DNA of 64,000 bases from Molossus alvarezi (Eukaryota; Chordata; Mammalia; Chiroptera; Molossidae): the NCBI GenBank assembly GCA_037176705.1, contig CM073890.1, positions 99,252,591 to 99,316,590 of the forward strand. Reading direction: 5' to 3'. Below the pieces are notes generated by a model. That model made no database searches. It saw only the letters and a list, made by a program, of their open reading frames with translations, and was not told the DNA's origin. Made by a program: the position numbers and the translations under genes. Each line of letters begins with the position of its first letter. Position 1 is the stretch's first letter. Below are positions 54,536 through 64,000 of the stretch, piece after piece.

Positions 54536-54839
54536 TGTCTGCTTTTTAAACCACAGTAATGGAATGTCTCATTATTGTTTAACTTGAATATTTTATTTCT
54601 GTGTTATTCCTTCTCAAATGTTGCTACATGTTTGAATTACCTTCTGTCGAGATGGTGACTGGTGAGAGCCACTCTACTCTCCCCATGAATGAGACCTCAT
54701 AACAACTTGTGGACTGGACCTGGAATGGGGATAGAGAAAGTCATGAAAGAGTAGAAGAAATGTCTCTGCTATTACCCAAACAGAAATAGGCTTGGATTCT
54801 TACTACCACATTTTCTGGGAAGTATAGAACCTAAGGGGC
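54536..54839. other. Gene-free stretch, unassigned
   Basis: About 300 bases of single-copy-looking sequence; nothing supported. Confidence 0.4.
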
Positions 54840-55217
54840 TGTTATAGGTTAAATTATGTCTTCTCCAAATTCATATGTTGAAGCCCTAACCTCCAATACC
54901 TCAGATTGTGACCTTATTTAGAGGTGCAGGGTCTTTAAAGAGGTAATTAAAATGAGGTAGGTCTCATTAGGGCTGACTGGTGTCCTTAGAAGAAGAGGAC
55001 ATTTGGAACACAGATACCAGGGGCATGTACTGAGTGATGACCATGTGAAGAAGAGGGCGGTCATCTGCAGACCCAGGAGGGGTCTCAGGAGAAATCGTAT
55101 CTGCTGACACCTCGATCGTGGACCTTTGGCCTTAAGAACTGTGAGGACATACATTTCTTTTGTTCAAGTCAACCCACCTGTAGTTATTTGTCATGGCAGC
55201 CCTAGTGAACGATTACA
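54840..55217 (+). mobile_element. MLT1-like (ERVL-MaLR) solo LTR
   Basis: Starts TGTTATAGGTTAAATTATGT, includes TTGAAGCCCTAACCTCCAAT, CTTATTTAGAGGTGCAGGGT, AAGAGGTAATTAAAATGAGG and TTCTTTTGTTCAAGTCAACC, and ends GTCATGGCAGCCCTAGTGAA then CGATTACA. TG...CA ends are present. Confidence 0.9.
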
Positions 55218-55379
55218 GATACATCGAAGACACTCCGTGAGCTTTGTTTCGTGCCAGACAGTAGGAGAGGCTCCTTGTAGACAAACCCTCAACACACTTT
55301 AGAATCACTTTCAAGCAATTTAGAGAGACATCTGAGCTAGTGGGAGGAGACTTTTCTTTGAAATATGAGTATAAACTTC

Positions 55380-55792
55380 GTTGAATTGTGTCTTCCAAAA
55401 AGATAAGTTGAAATTCCAGTGCCCTAATCTCATGACGTGACCTTATTTGGAAATAGGTTCTTTGCAGATGTAATCAAGTTAAGATGAGGTCGTTAGGATG
55501 AACTCCAATCTGCTATGACTGGTATCTTTATTAAAAGGGGAAGAGTGGACATGCACGCAAGGAGAACGCCATGTGTAGACACAGACAGAGATGGGGGTGA
55601 TGCTTCTTCAAGTTGAAGATGCCAGAGTTTGCCAGCAAATGGTCGGAAGCTAGGGGAGAAATGTGGATCAGAGTCTCCCTTAGATGCCTTCGAAGGAAAC
55701 TTGCTTTGATCCAGGAGTTCTAGCCTCCAGAACTTTCAGATGATACATTTCTGTTGTTTCAGCCCCTCAGCAGCCCTAGGAGACTAATATAC
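55380..55792 (+). mobile_element. Second MLT1-like LTR, more decayed
   Basis: TTGAATTGTGTCTTCCAAAA, GACCTTATTTGGAAATAGG, TTTGCAGATGTAATCAAGTT, AAGATGAGGTCGTTAGGATG and GTTCTAGCCTCCAGAACTTT, then TTTCTGTTGTTTCAGCCCC. It lies in the same orientation 160 bp from the previous LTR but differs in sequence, so the two are not a proviral pair. Confidence 0.85.
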
Positions 55793-58700
55793 CCTTGATT
55801 TGGCTTATTTTACTACATAATTGAGAAATGTGGATGTTTGAATCATACAACTTTATTTATTATCATTTAGTATCTCCAGTAAGGTTCTCTAAGCATTGCT
55901 ATTCCAAATAATTTTCTTCTTTTATTTTACCTGCCATATTTTTAGCCAACGGTCTAGCCAGAAAGTTCATTTGTGATGGACTCTCCAACTTTTCTTTCTC
56001 TATACCTAAAGAGTTATTGGGAAGATTTAAAAAATATGGGTTCATTTTAGCATTCACTTAATGAAAAGTTTGGCTCTGTTTAATTTCTTCTTTCTCCAAA
56101 CCTTCAATCTTTTTTTTTTTTCCATCTAAATGGAAACTGGGGTTTCTCTCTTATTTTAATTTTTCTTTCTCTCATTGAAAAAAATAAAATTATACACAGC
56201 AAAAATTCTTTTTATTACTCCTGCCCTCCCTTCAAACTATAGTCCCAAATGTTTGCACAACTCTCCTTCATAACCAAACTTCTATTCGAGACCAAACTTA
56301 CCTAGTTTCAATCTGCTCTCACCATGTTGTTCCCTGAACTTAGGTCTGTTCATCTGGACCTCCTCCTTGCACCCTCTCTCACCTTGAAAGTGTCCTTGTT
56401 GATGCTACCAAATTGAATTGACCTTCTGAAGTTCTCATCTTACTTGACATCTCTGCATTGTTGAAAATTTCCTTCTTGAAAATTCTCTTCTGAGTTATGA
56501 AGCACCATTTCTTTCTGCCTAGCTGACTGACCCTTTTCAACATCACGAGGCACTTTCTTTCATGTTACCCTTAAGTGTTGAAGTTTTCCAGGTGTGAAGA
56601 ACTATGAAGAGTCTGAGATTTTACTGACCTGCGAGTAAACCTGCGACAGTTTCATGCGACCCTTGGGACAGATACAAGGAGTCATCTTACCCACAACATT
56701 AGCAATGGCCAGTGAATCCGCGGTTGCGCCACTCTGTGGCTCTAATTCCCACAGGGTGACGCAAGCACTCAGATTGGTTATAGAAAAGGAGCCCAAGGCT
56801 TAGAAACCAAAAGTTTTGCAACAGACTGTAAGTCTGCCTGACCTTCACCCTGTAGAAAGACATCATGTTATACTTGGCAGTAACCAAACCTTCTCATGCT
56901 CTGGAGGGAGACTCTAACTCTATCTTCTAAGGTTATTAACTACATACAAACACCTTTAAACAGATAGTACAGAACAAAGGCCATCAGTGCCTCTGCTTTG
57001 AAGATATGCAGAAACCCCAGAGACCTGGATAGGACTCTCTCCCAAGCCCAGAAACGTGTCCTTGGCCCTCCACATACATCTATATACTCCTCTTGGATGA
57101 CCTCAGCTACTTCGTAACTTCAAGTACCATTTTCACTGCAGTGACCTCTAAAATTCCCTCTCTCTTTAAGCTCTAATCATGGTAACATGGATGTTATATC
57201 TAAAACAGAACCCTTTTCACATCTTACCCTGGACTGTAACTGTAGCTCCTTACTTGGTCTGTCTGCCTCTGTGATCACTCCTTCAGTTCTACCCTGAGTG
57301 ATCTTTCTGAAAACATATCTATTTCATTTCTGGCTCAAAGCTCTTTAGTAACTCCCTGTATCAGTGGTACTTAGTGCCTTTTTCCTGTTCCCTAAATGCC
57401 AAGATGTGGATGGATTCCTCTTCAAGTTAAGAGTGGACAGAGACTTATCTTTGGAATATACATTTGTGTTTTATTTAGTAATCGTACATGCTTGTATTTT
57501 ATATAATCTTTAACATCCGAAATGAGTTTTATTTTCAGCAATATATATTGCACATGTCACAAGTCTCTTCTGCTGGTCAACACGTGTTAAAAATTTTGTT
57601 ATGGTTTTATAAATAAAGTTTATTTAGTTCTTTCATAGAAGGATATAGTAACCTGTTTATCCAAATCTATTTTTAAAATGGTGCAACTGAATTACAGAAC
57701 TACATGGCTGAGTATTCACCTGCTGGCAGACCTTAAAGTTTCTACTACTCAAAGTAGAAAAACCAAGTAAATTAGAAATTAATAGTAAATTAGAAAAACA
57801 AGATGTGCTATAAGTAAGGCTGATTGAAAAGCAACTTTAAACACCTCTAATTAGTTAGAAACTTTACTTATGGCCTCGATGTGATTTCTTTCACAATGTG
57901 CTTAGCAACGACTCATTTATTAGTAAAGATTGTATTGATATAGGAAGGGTCAGCCTTAGGAAGACTTTTCATGAGTGTATAATCTCTTCGGTAATTAACA
58001 TTAGACAAGGGGTTACTTTGGGCACAGGAACTATTACAAATCATAACGTGCGGCCATGTGACCCTTCTCTCACTTCCTGGGACTTCCGTCTCTGCTGATA
58101 ATGAAGTAGCCATTATTAATGCCACCACATTGGAAAGCGTTTTGAAGTAGCTGAAACATGAGTAACTTTGATCTGGAATACAAGGTTAGTACCCACGTAA
58201 AGAATTTTCACATGAAAATAAAGTGAAAATTTGAGAGTAATGCCAAACAACCAATTTAGAAAATGACATCCATAAGGCGAATGAAAAATTCACAAGCAGG
58301 TGAAATTGGTCGCATTTTGAATTCGTTTCAGACTGTAGTTTTACCTTAATAAATGCGTCAATTGCAGTCTTCTTGAGTGATTATCTTTAATCACCATTCG
58401 TCTCTTGCATCAGTAATATATGGTGAAGCATGAAACCTTTTTGTACTTTCAGTGATTATATTAACTTGATGAAACTTTCAGTTAAATTTCATGATTTGTC
58501 TCCTTTAAATTATTCACATTAAACCAGAAAAAGAAATTCCATTTGCTTTATCGTTTTACTACATGATTCTAATGATTATTCAAGCAGCGTTATTTACCTG
58601 AATTAAAAAGTGTAATACCCATTGAGATTTCGACTCATTTCTTTCTAAATATATTTTTTGGGGAGGATAAAATGGCTAAGGATGAAAAAAAAAAGCTATT

Positions 58701-59811
58701 CCTGACTATATATTTTACTTGGTTTACCTTCTAAACTCAGACACCCCCAAATATGTTGATTAGTGATTTATCTTTTTTGTTTGTTATTCAATTCATTCAT
58801 ATAATACATCATATTGTTTGTAGCTTATATTTATCTTGATGTAATTTATTGAAGTGATGATGTCATTACTTTAAAGTAAATTTCATGATATTTAGTTTGG
58901 AATAGAAGCTCATTTTTTCTTATGACAAAATTTTAATTTTGCATTACTTAGACATGGAATTAATCTCATGTATGAACTTAAATGTAGAAAAGAATACTTT
59001 GATTATTTCAGTGCCTGAGACAAATGAATCTAACAGATTACTGCTGAATGAATTGCTGAGCTATTGACCAGCATAATGGCTGATGGAATTGATTAAATAA
59101 AAAATAGCCCACTCTCTCCAAATGACCGAGTGATGAGAAAGCTCTCATGTGCCAGTCAGCCTTTACAGAACCATTTCTAGAAAGAAATCTGAACTAGCTG
59201 TTAGAACAATGAAATATAATTGCTAAACAACTTCTGACTTAGACATAAATCACTAGCCACGTGGGCAAAGCTTAACGACAGATTTTAAGGAGAAATCTTT
59301 TCAGTGTTGAACTCTTTAAGAATTTCTAAGTTTAATTGTTATGACTTGCTGGTATTTGCTGTTTCGAGGACTGTTATGTGTCTTTATGTAAGTTTCTTTT
59401 TAAGATAAAGTAGGAATGTGTATAATCTGTTCATATTGAGACATTGCTGTATTTATTCTTTAGCAGATAAGATGGGAATAAAAATGTCTAGATGAAAAGT
59501 GGTGTTGACCGTGGAGCGGGAGGAAGAGAGAGACTTGGAGTGCCTTGCAGGAGGATGGAGAGGCTATGCATCTGAGGGCCCAGGGACTGCGGACCAGATG
59601 TGATGGAGGGTGTCTGTGCTGGGCCACATCTGAGGTGCAGAGATATGGCCACTAATGGAATGTTCCCAAACCAGATCCTCAGACTTACATGTAATCCCAA
59701 AGAAAAGTGGCCACTAAATTGACTGAATTTGAAAAATTAAGAAGTCTTTCTTGCCTATGTAATTTTGTGAACTGATGCTCAGATCCATTTCCAATTTAAA
59801 ATGACAACTTC
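55793..59811. other. Gene-free block with L2 pieces
   Basis: L2-like pieces occur at about 56290-56560 and 57090-57370 (CTGAGTGATCTTTCTGAAAA, CTCTTTAGTAACTCCCTGTA). 57870-58140 and 58230-59470 look repeat-free. Frames at 56602-56887 and 57898-58128 have no known domain. No exon supported. Confidence 0.45.
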
Positions 59812-60412
59812 TACTATCATAGACTGAATGTTTGTGTTGTCCCCAAATTCATATGTTGAAACCTATTCCCCAATGTGCTGATATTTGGAGGGGGAGCCTT
59901 TGGGAGATGACGTGGCCATGAAAGGGATTGCTACTCATATTAAGCAGTCCCCGAATATCTCCCTTACTTTTTTTTTTTTTTATCCTGACCCGAGGACATT
60001 TTCCCATTTTTTGTTCAGGTAGAGTGGGAGGGAGAGAGAGAAACATCAATGTGAAAGGGACACATCGAGTGGCTGCCACCCACACAACCAACCAGGGCTG
60101 GGGACAAACTGCAACCGAGGTACATGCCCTTAGCGGGAACCGAACCCGGGCCTCTCTGGACCACAGACCAACACTCTAACCACTGAGGCAAACTGACCAG
60201 GGCTCCCTTATCTTTCTCGTCATGTAAGGACACAGCAAAAAGACAGCTGTCCATCAACTAGAAATCTGGTTTTCACCAGACACCAAATCTGACAGTGCCT
60301 TGATCTTGGACTTCCCAGACTCTTGAATGGTGAGAAATGCATTTCTGTTGTTTGTAAGTGACCCAATCTGTGATGTTTATTACAGGAGCTCAAACAGACT
60401 AAGACATCCACC
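59812..60412 (+). mobile_element. MLT1-like LTR split by a Ves SINE
   Basis: Left part: ATAGACTGAATGTTTGTGTT, CAAATTCATATGTTGAAACC and GATATTTGGAGGGGGAGCCT. Right part after the SINE: TGTAAGGACACAGCAAAAAG, CTTGATCTTGGACTTCCCAG, TTTCTGTTGTTTGTAAGTG and CAAACAGACTAAGACA. Confidence 0.9.
59967..60202 (-). mobile_element. Ves SINE inside MLT1-like LTR
   Basis: Reversed: poly(T), ATCCTGACCCGAGGACATTT, GGTAGAGTGGGAGGGAGAG, ACATCAATGTGAAAGGGACAC, GGAACCGAACCCGGG and head CTGAGGCAAACTGACCAGGG. CTCCCTTA is repeated at 59959-59966 and 60203-60210. Confidence 0.93.
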
Positions 60413-61190
60413 ACCTACACAGAGAAAGAAGGCAGGGCATTCAGTCTTGAGTTGTAGCCACACAGTTCCCAGCCGCAGGACTGGAGGAATGCCCTTCTCT
60501 CTGCGCTCATGTTCTCTGGCTTGACACCGCTCCAAAAAGATGGGCTGCAGGTTATAGTGAGTTGTGCTTCGCCAAACTCTGAAAACCCATAATATTCGTG
60601 TCTGTGGTTTTTAGGCAAAAATATTACAGTACAGTAATTCTAGAAAGAGAATAAATTAGAAGAGTTGCTTCATAAATTTCAAAACAAATTCCAAGAAATG
60701 CCCTTCCATAGGTCTATCATGACCCAAACTGTAAAGGCAGACACACTTGTTGTGGTCTCCATTCCGATCGATTATTATGTGTGGGAACTTGGGCAAGAGA
60801 ATTAAATTCCTTGGGTCTCACTTTCATTATTTTTAAGATGAGGATTATTATTTGTTACTAAGAACACTTAGAAAAATGGTACAGGGTATTTCCCCAGTGG
60901 CTGCTATAATGATGTTGATGACAATGGTGACGATGATGGGCTACTGCCCAAACTGTCCCATTGGTCACTCTCATCCTCTGTCTGCTAACAGGCCCTCTTT
61001 CGTTTTGTGTCCATGGTCATCTCTGCATGATCCCTATATCTGCCTTCATTACCATCATCTATGGCCATCTTCGCCCTCGTTCCCCACCCCCACTAGAGAT
61101 GCACTTTGTCAAATGTTATGTAAAAGGGCCTAGAAATTATGTAAAAGGGCCTGGAAAGAGGAGTAGAGATTTCAAAAATAATCGTAGTAC
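60413..61190. other. Gene-free stretch with MIR trace and a small tandem repeat
   Basis: A MIR-like piece is at 60770-60870 (GAACTTGGGCAAGAGAATTA, TCATTATTTTTAAGATGAGG). TTATGTAAAAGGGCCT is tandemly repeated with a 21-bp period at 61116 and 61137. The 67-codon and 93-codon frames here have no domain. Confidence 0.5.
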
Positions 61191-61194
61191 AGTG

Positions 61195-61263
61195 TGTAAT
61201 TAGGAGCTTGGACTCTGGAGTGAGACTAGTTGGGTTTCTAATCCTGCCTCTGCCATTTGCCTG

Positions 61264-61300
<37 letters not shown>

Positions 61301-61510
61301 TCCCTCTCTCTCCCTCTCTCTTCCTCTCTCTCCCTCTCTCTCCCTCTCCCTCTCCCTCTCCCTCACCCCCCCTCTCAATAAGTGGCTTGGTCTTTCTGTG
61401 TCTAGGCTTCCTCATTTCGGTAAGGCAAATAATATTTCCCTTATAGAGTGGTTGTTTTAAATGCATTCATATCTGTATGGCTTCTAGAATATTAAATCTA
61501 TTAAGTAATA
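61195..61510 (+). mobile_element. MIR split by an expanded CT microsatellite
   Basis: AGGAGCTTGGACTCTGGAGT, TTTCTAATCCTGCCTCTGCC and ATTTGCC are the MIR left part; TAGGCTTCCTCATTTCGGTA and ATTTCCCTTATAGAGTGGTT are its right part. The segment between, normally a short TGTGTGACCTTGGGCAAGT-type sequence, is replaced by about 105 bases of CT repeats. Confidence 0.8.
61264..61372 (+). repeat. (CT)n/(CCCTCT)n microsatellite
   Basis: A pure CT run of about 33 bases followed by CTCTCCCTCTCC variants. The opposite strand is all purine. Confidence 0.95.
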
Positions 61511-61632
61511 AGTATTCAATTGATAGTCTTGTTATGATTGAAATAATTTAAAGACCTTTGGATCATTAATAACCTTTCTGTTTCCATAGCTAGAATTTAT
61601 TCCTGCTCATGTTTTTTTCAGTCATAATTCTT

Positions 61633-61821
61633 TTTAAAATATGTTTTTATTGATTTTTTTTAGAGATAGGAACATTGATGTGAGAGAGAAACATTGAACG
61701 GCTGCCTCCTGCATGCCCTCTATTGGGGATCAAGCCCATCATGTGCCTTGACCAGGAATCAAACCAAGACCTCTTCGTTCATGGGATGATGCTCAGTCCA
61801 CTGAGCCACACTGGCTGGGCT
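61633..61821 (-). mobile_element. Ves SINE (CTGAGC-head variant), shortened middle
   Basis: Reversed: TTTTTATTGATTTTTTTTAG, CATTGATGTGAGAGAGAAAC, GGCTGCCTCCTGCATGCCC, GACCAGGAATCAAACCAAG and head CACTGAGCCACACTGGCTGG. CAGTCATAATTCTT (61619-61632) and CAGTCAAATATTCTT (61822-61836) flank it. The GA-rich middle is much shorter than in the other copies. Confidence 0.9.
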
Positions 61822-61836
61822 CAGTCAAATATTCTT

Positions 61837-62371
61837 TATCTGACAATGAGTTTCCCAAAGATGGGAACATCTTGTTCATATAACAGAAATCACCATGTTG
61901 TTCTTCTTCACCACACACCACTTGCTCAGTGCTGTTTTTCTGCCTTTATTATGCCCTCCCTATGTGTCAGGAACCTTATGGATATTGTGTCATTTTATTC
62001 TCATAGAACTTTGTGGGAGAGATAATATTTTCCACAACCCAAGAAAGGACAGCTTAAACATGTTAGATAACTTGCCGGTGGTTACATAGCTAATATGGAT
62101 CAGACCTGGACTCACACCTGCATGAGCCAGAGCCCGTGTTCATAATCACTTTGCTTACATGGCTCCTATTTGCTACTAACTATGAGCAAAGGTGCAATTG
62201 GTCAACATGACTATTCACTGCCCATGGGCTAAATGAGCAGCTCCACTACCCAGAATGAGTGTCACTCAACTTACCTTCCTACATGACTTTTACTCTTATG
62301 TCTGGCCAGTTGTTTTTCAGTGGGTGGTGAAAAATTTATTCTTTGCTTATTCACTTCCTATATTATATAAC

Positions 62372-62408
<37 letters not shown>

Positions 62409-63340
62409 CTATATCTAAAACCGTATATGCATGTGTGTATATATGTAGACCTAGGTTTACTCAATAGCAAATGAAGGCACTGGACCATAGATGGCCATAT
62501 ATATTTTGTGTGTGTGTGTAGGTTTAAAACAATATAGTCCTTATTCTAGTTTTGAATGTTTTTCTTAATTAGAATCCCTATGGTGTCTTAATTTTCACTC
62601 TCCATCTATTTTTTCCTATTTTCTTATTCCTATCCATTAGTCAATTTAGGATTTTTTCGTTACTAACTATGCAGGGATTTTCTTTTAATACCCAAAGAGC
62701 TGGAAGATAGATATTTGAATATTTTATAGTGAACAAAAGATGTCTAATCTGCATTTGAAACACATCGTAACAATTGAAAATATGTCAATACTGGAAAACA
62801 GAACATAAGAGTAAAGCCAGAAGCTACATTTTCAACACCATCCATTCCCATTTACCACACCTTTTTTTTTCTTTGCTAATGTCTGTACTTGTGAATATAT
62901 AAGAAAGTTTCTCATCCAGGGTGAGGAGCATTAATGAAATTACTGTGTAGCACTTTGAGAAATGAAAGACATCTACATTTGGTTTCCATAATGGAATCTA
63001 TATTTGCTTGGTAATGGTCCAAGTTGGTTCTGAAATGTATATATTTAATTGAGGCCAATGAAGTGCTCCAAAACTTAATAAGGATATAAAAACAAAAATT
63101 TAAAGAGAAAATTTACTGTTAAAGATGAGTGTCTGTTGATTACTCAGGTCCAAGAGTTGATAGGAGTGAATGCTTTGTACTTCAGCAGATCTTGCCAGGA
63201 TCGAAAGGTGTGTGAGTGTAAGCTCCCCATCCCCGGAGACAGACAGCTCCTTGGCAACTTGCACTGTATATTGGCCCGCCTCTTCCTGGTCTACACCTTT
63301 AGGGTAGAATAGCACTTCAATCAAACGGACCTTTCCATGC
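61837..63340. other. Gene-free stretch with MIR and (CA)n
   Basis: A MIR-like piece is at about 61960-62160 (CTATGTGTCAGGAACCTTAT, GATAACTTGCCGGTGGTTAC, GATCAGACCTGGACTCAC). Otherwise AT-rich. The 74-codon minus frame at 63100-63324 reads like ordinary protein but carries no motif I recognise. Confidence 0.45.
62369..62406 (+). repeat. (CA)n microsatellite
   Basis: Nearly 40 bases of perfect CA repeat followed by TATA-rich sequence. Confidence 0.96.
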
Positions 63341-63344
63341 TAAG

Positions 63345-63896
63345 GAGATTATTATTATTAATTTATTTTTGTTACAGATGTTTCTTCTTTCCCCCCATTG
63401 ATACCCTCCTCCAGATCCCCCCGCCCTGCCCGGTCCCCAGCTTTGTTGTCTATGTCCATTGGTTACACATACATGCATGTAAGTTCTATGGTTTCTTTTC
63501 CCCCACTCCTGAGGTTTGTCAGTCTGTACCCTACTTCTATGTCTCTGGGTCTATTTTGTTCATCAGTTTGTTTTGTTCATTATATTCCCCAAGTAAGTGA
63601 GATCATGTGATATTTGTCTTTCTCTGCTTGGCTTGTTTTGCTTAGGATAATACTCTCCAGGTTCCTCCATGTCATCTCAAAGGATATGAGATTTATCTGT
63701 CTTACAGCTGCATAGTGTTCCATTATGTATATGTACCACTGCTTTTTTATCCACTCGTCTACTGATGGACATCTGGGTTGTTTCCAGATCTTAGCTATTG
63801 TAAATAGTGCTGCTATGAACAAAGGGGTACATATATTCTTTCTGATTGGTGTTTCAGACTTCTTAGGGTATATTCCTAGAAGTGGGATCACTGGGT
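63345..63896 (-). mobile_element. 5'-truncated young LINE-1 3' end
   Basis: Reversed L1 tail with (ATT)n, TTTATTTTTGTTACAGATG, C-rich 3' UTR, and an open ORF2 C-terminus. Homology to L1 B stops at ACTGGGT (63896). No clean duplication was found because the left side runs into an ATT repeat. Confidence 0.9.
63580..63891 (-). pseudogene. ORF2 C-terminal 103 codons, uninterrupted
   Basis: Minus-strand reading [58 protein letters not shown] and TWRNLESIILSKTSQAEKDK to the natural stop, without any break. This is the intact end of ORF2p, unlike the frameshifted ends in L1 B. Truncated at the 5' side, it is a dead-on-arrival copy of a young source. Confidence 0.88.
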
Positions 63897-64000
63897 ATAA
63901 TATTCTTTAGATCCTCTGGGTTTCTAGCCTTGTCAATCACACGAGTAAGGCCCAGCATTTCCTTTTACCATTTCAGAATTCTGCCTTTTGTCCTTTTACC
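63897..64000. other. Single-copy flank to window end
   Basis: About 100 bases with no recognised feature. Confidence 0.4.

Noticed and set aside
54840..55792. Two same-orientation LTRs 160 bp apart as a possible provirus
   Set aside because: Their sequences differ throughout and the spacer is too short and lacks internal retroviral sequence; they are independent solo LTRs.
1..64000. Search for Helitron (HeliBat-type) ends and piggyBac TTAA elements, expected in some vesper bats
   Set aside because: I saw no convincing terminal signatures by eye; their absence is weak evidence and a profile search could still find them.

Overview
The window is mammalian nuclear DNA, AT-rich and full of transposable elements, with no host protein-coding gene that I can support. 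The source is most likely a vesper-type bat. The main reason is about twenty copies of tRNA-derived SINEs of the Ves type. Most have a tRNA-like head, a pyrimidine-rich middle and a tail ending in the small palindrome ATCCTCACCCGAGGAT or its variants; a second variant has a CTCAGTGGCTGAGC head. The other reason is a near full-length SPIN-type hAT DNA transposon, a family known from vesper bats and a patchy set of other tetrapods. I cannot fix the genus.

Layout. 1-4.5 kb is mostly single-copy, with one Ves SINE (1496-1725) and MIR/L2 relics. 4.57-9.1 kb is an old minus-strand LINE-1 (L1 A) carrying four Ves SINEs; its reverse-transcriptase core is missing. 9220-12073 is the SPIN-like element: 16-bp inverted ends, 8-bp target duplications and a broken transposase. 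12.8-15.4 kb holds MLT1-like LTRs and a long L2. 17471-21971 is a younger minus-strand LINE-1 (L1 B) with a 14-bp target duplication, a GC-rich 5' end containing an 80-bp tandem repeat, an open ORF1 reading into a deletion junction, and ORF2 retaining only its RT and C-terminal parts. A Ves SINE lies in its ORF2.

22-30 kb is a mosaic of MLT1-like LTRs, a probable MaLR LTR-plus-internal relic, L2, Ves SINEs and a short L1 tail. 31247-31372 is a 126-bp palindromic mariner-type MITE. 34.9-36.35 kb is the 5' part of an old L1/HAL1-type element split by a Ves SINE. 37.4-41.4 kb is almost free of recognisable repeats and could hold conserved regulatory DNA. 41.5-63 kb alternates L2/MIR relics, MLT1-like LTRs, Ves SINEs, an older plus-strand L1 3' end and microsatellites. 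The window ends in another 5'-truncated L1 tail (63345-63896).

Nothing here works as an operon or pathway. The biology is genome dynamics: a horizontally spread cut-and-paste transposon, L1-driven retrotransposition of Ves SINEs with clear target duplications, and nested insertions that date each other. All family names come from recognising diagnostic sequence by eye; no database search was run.
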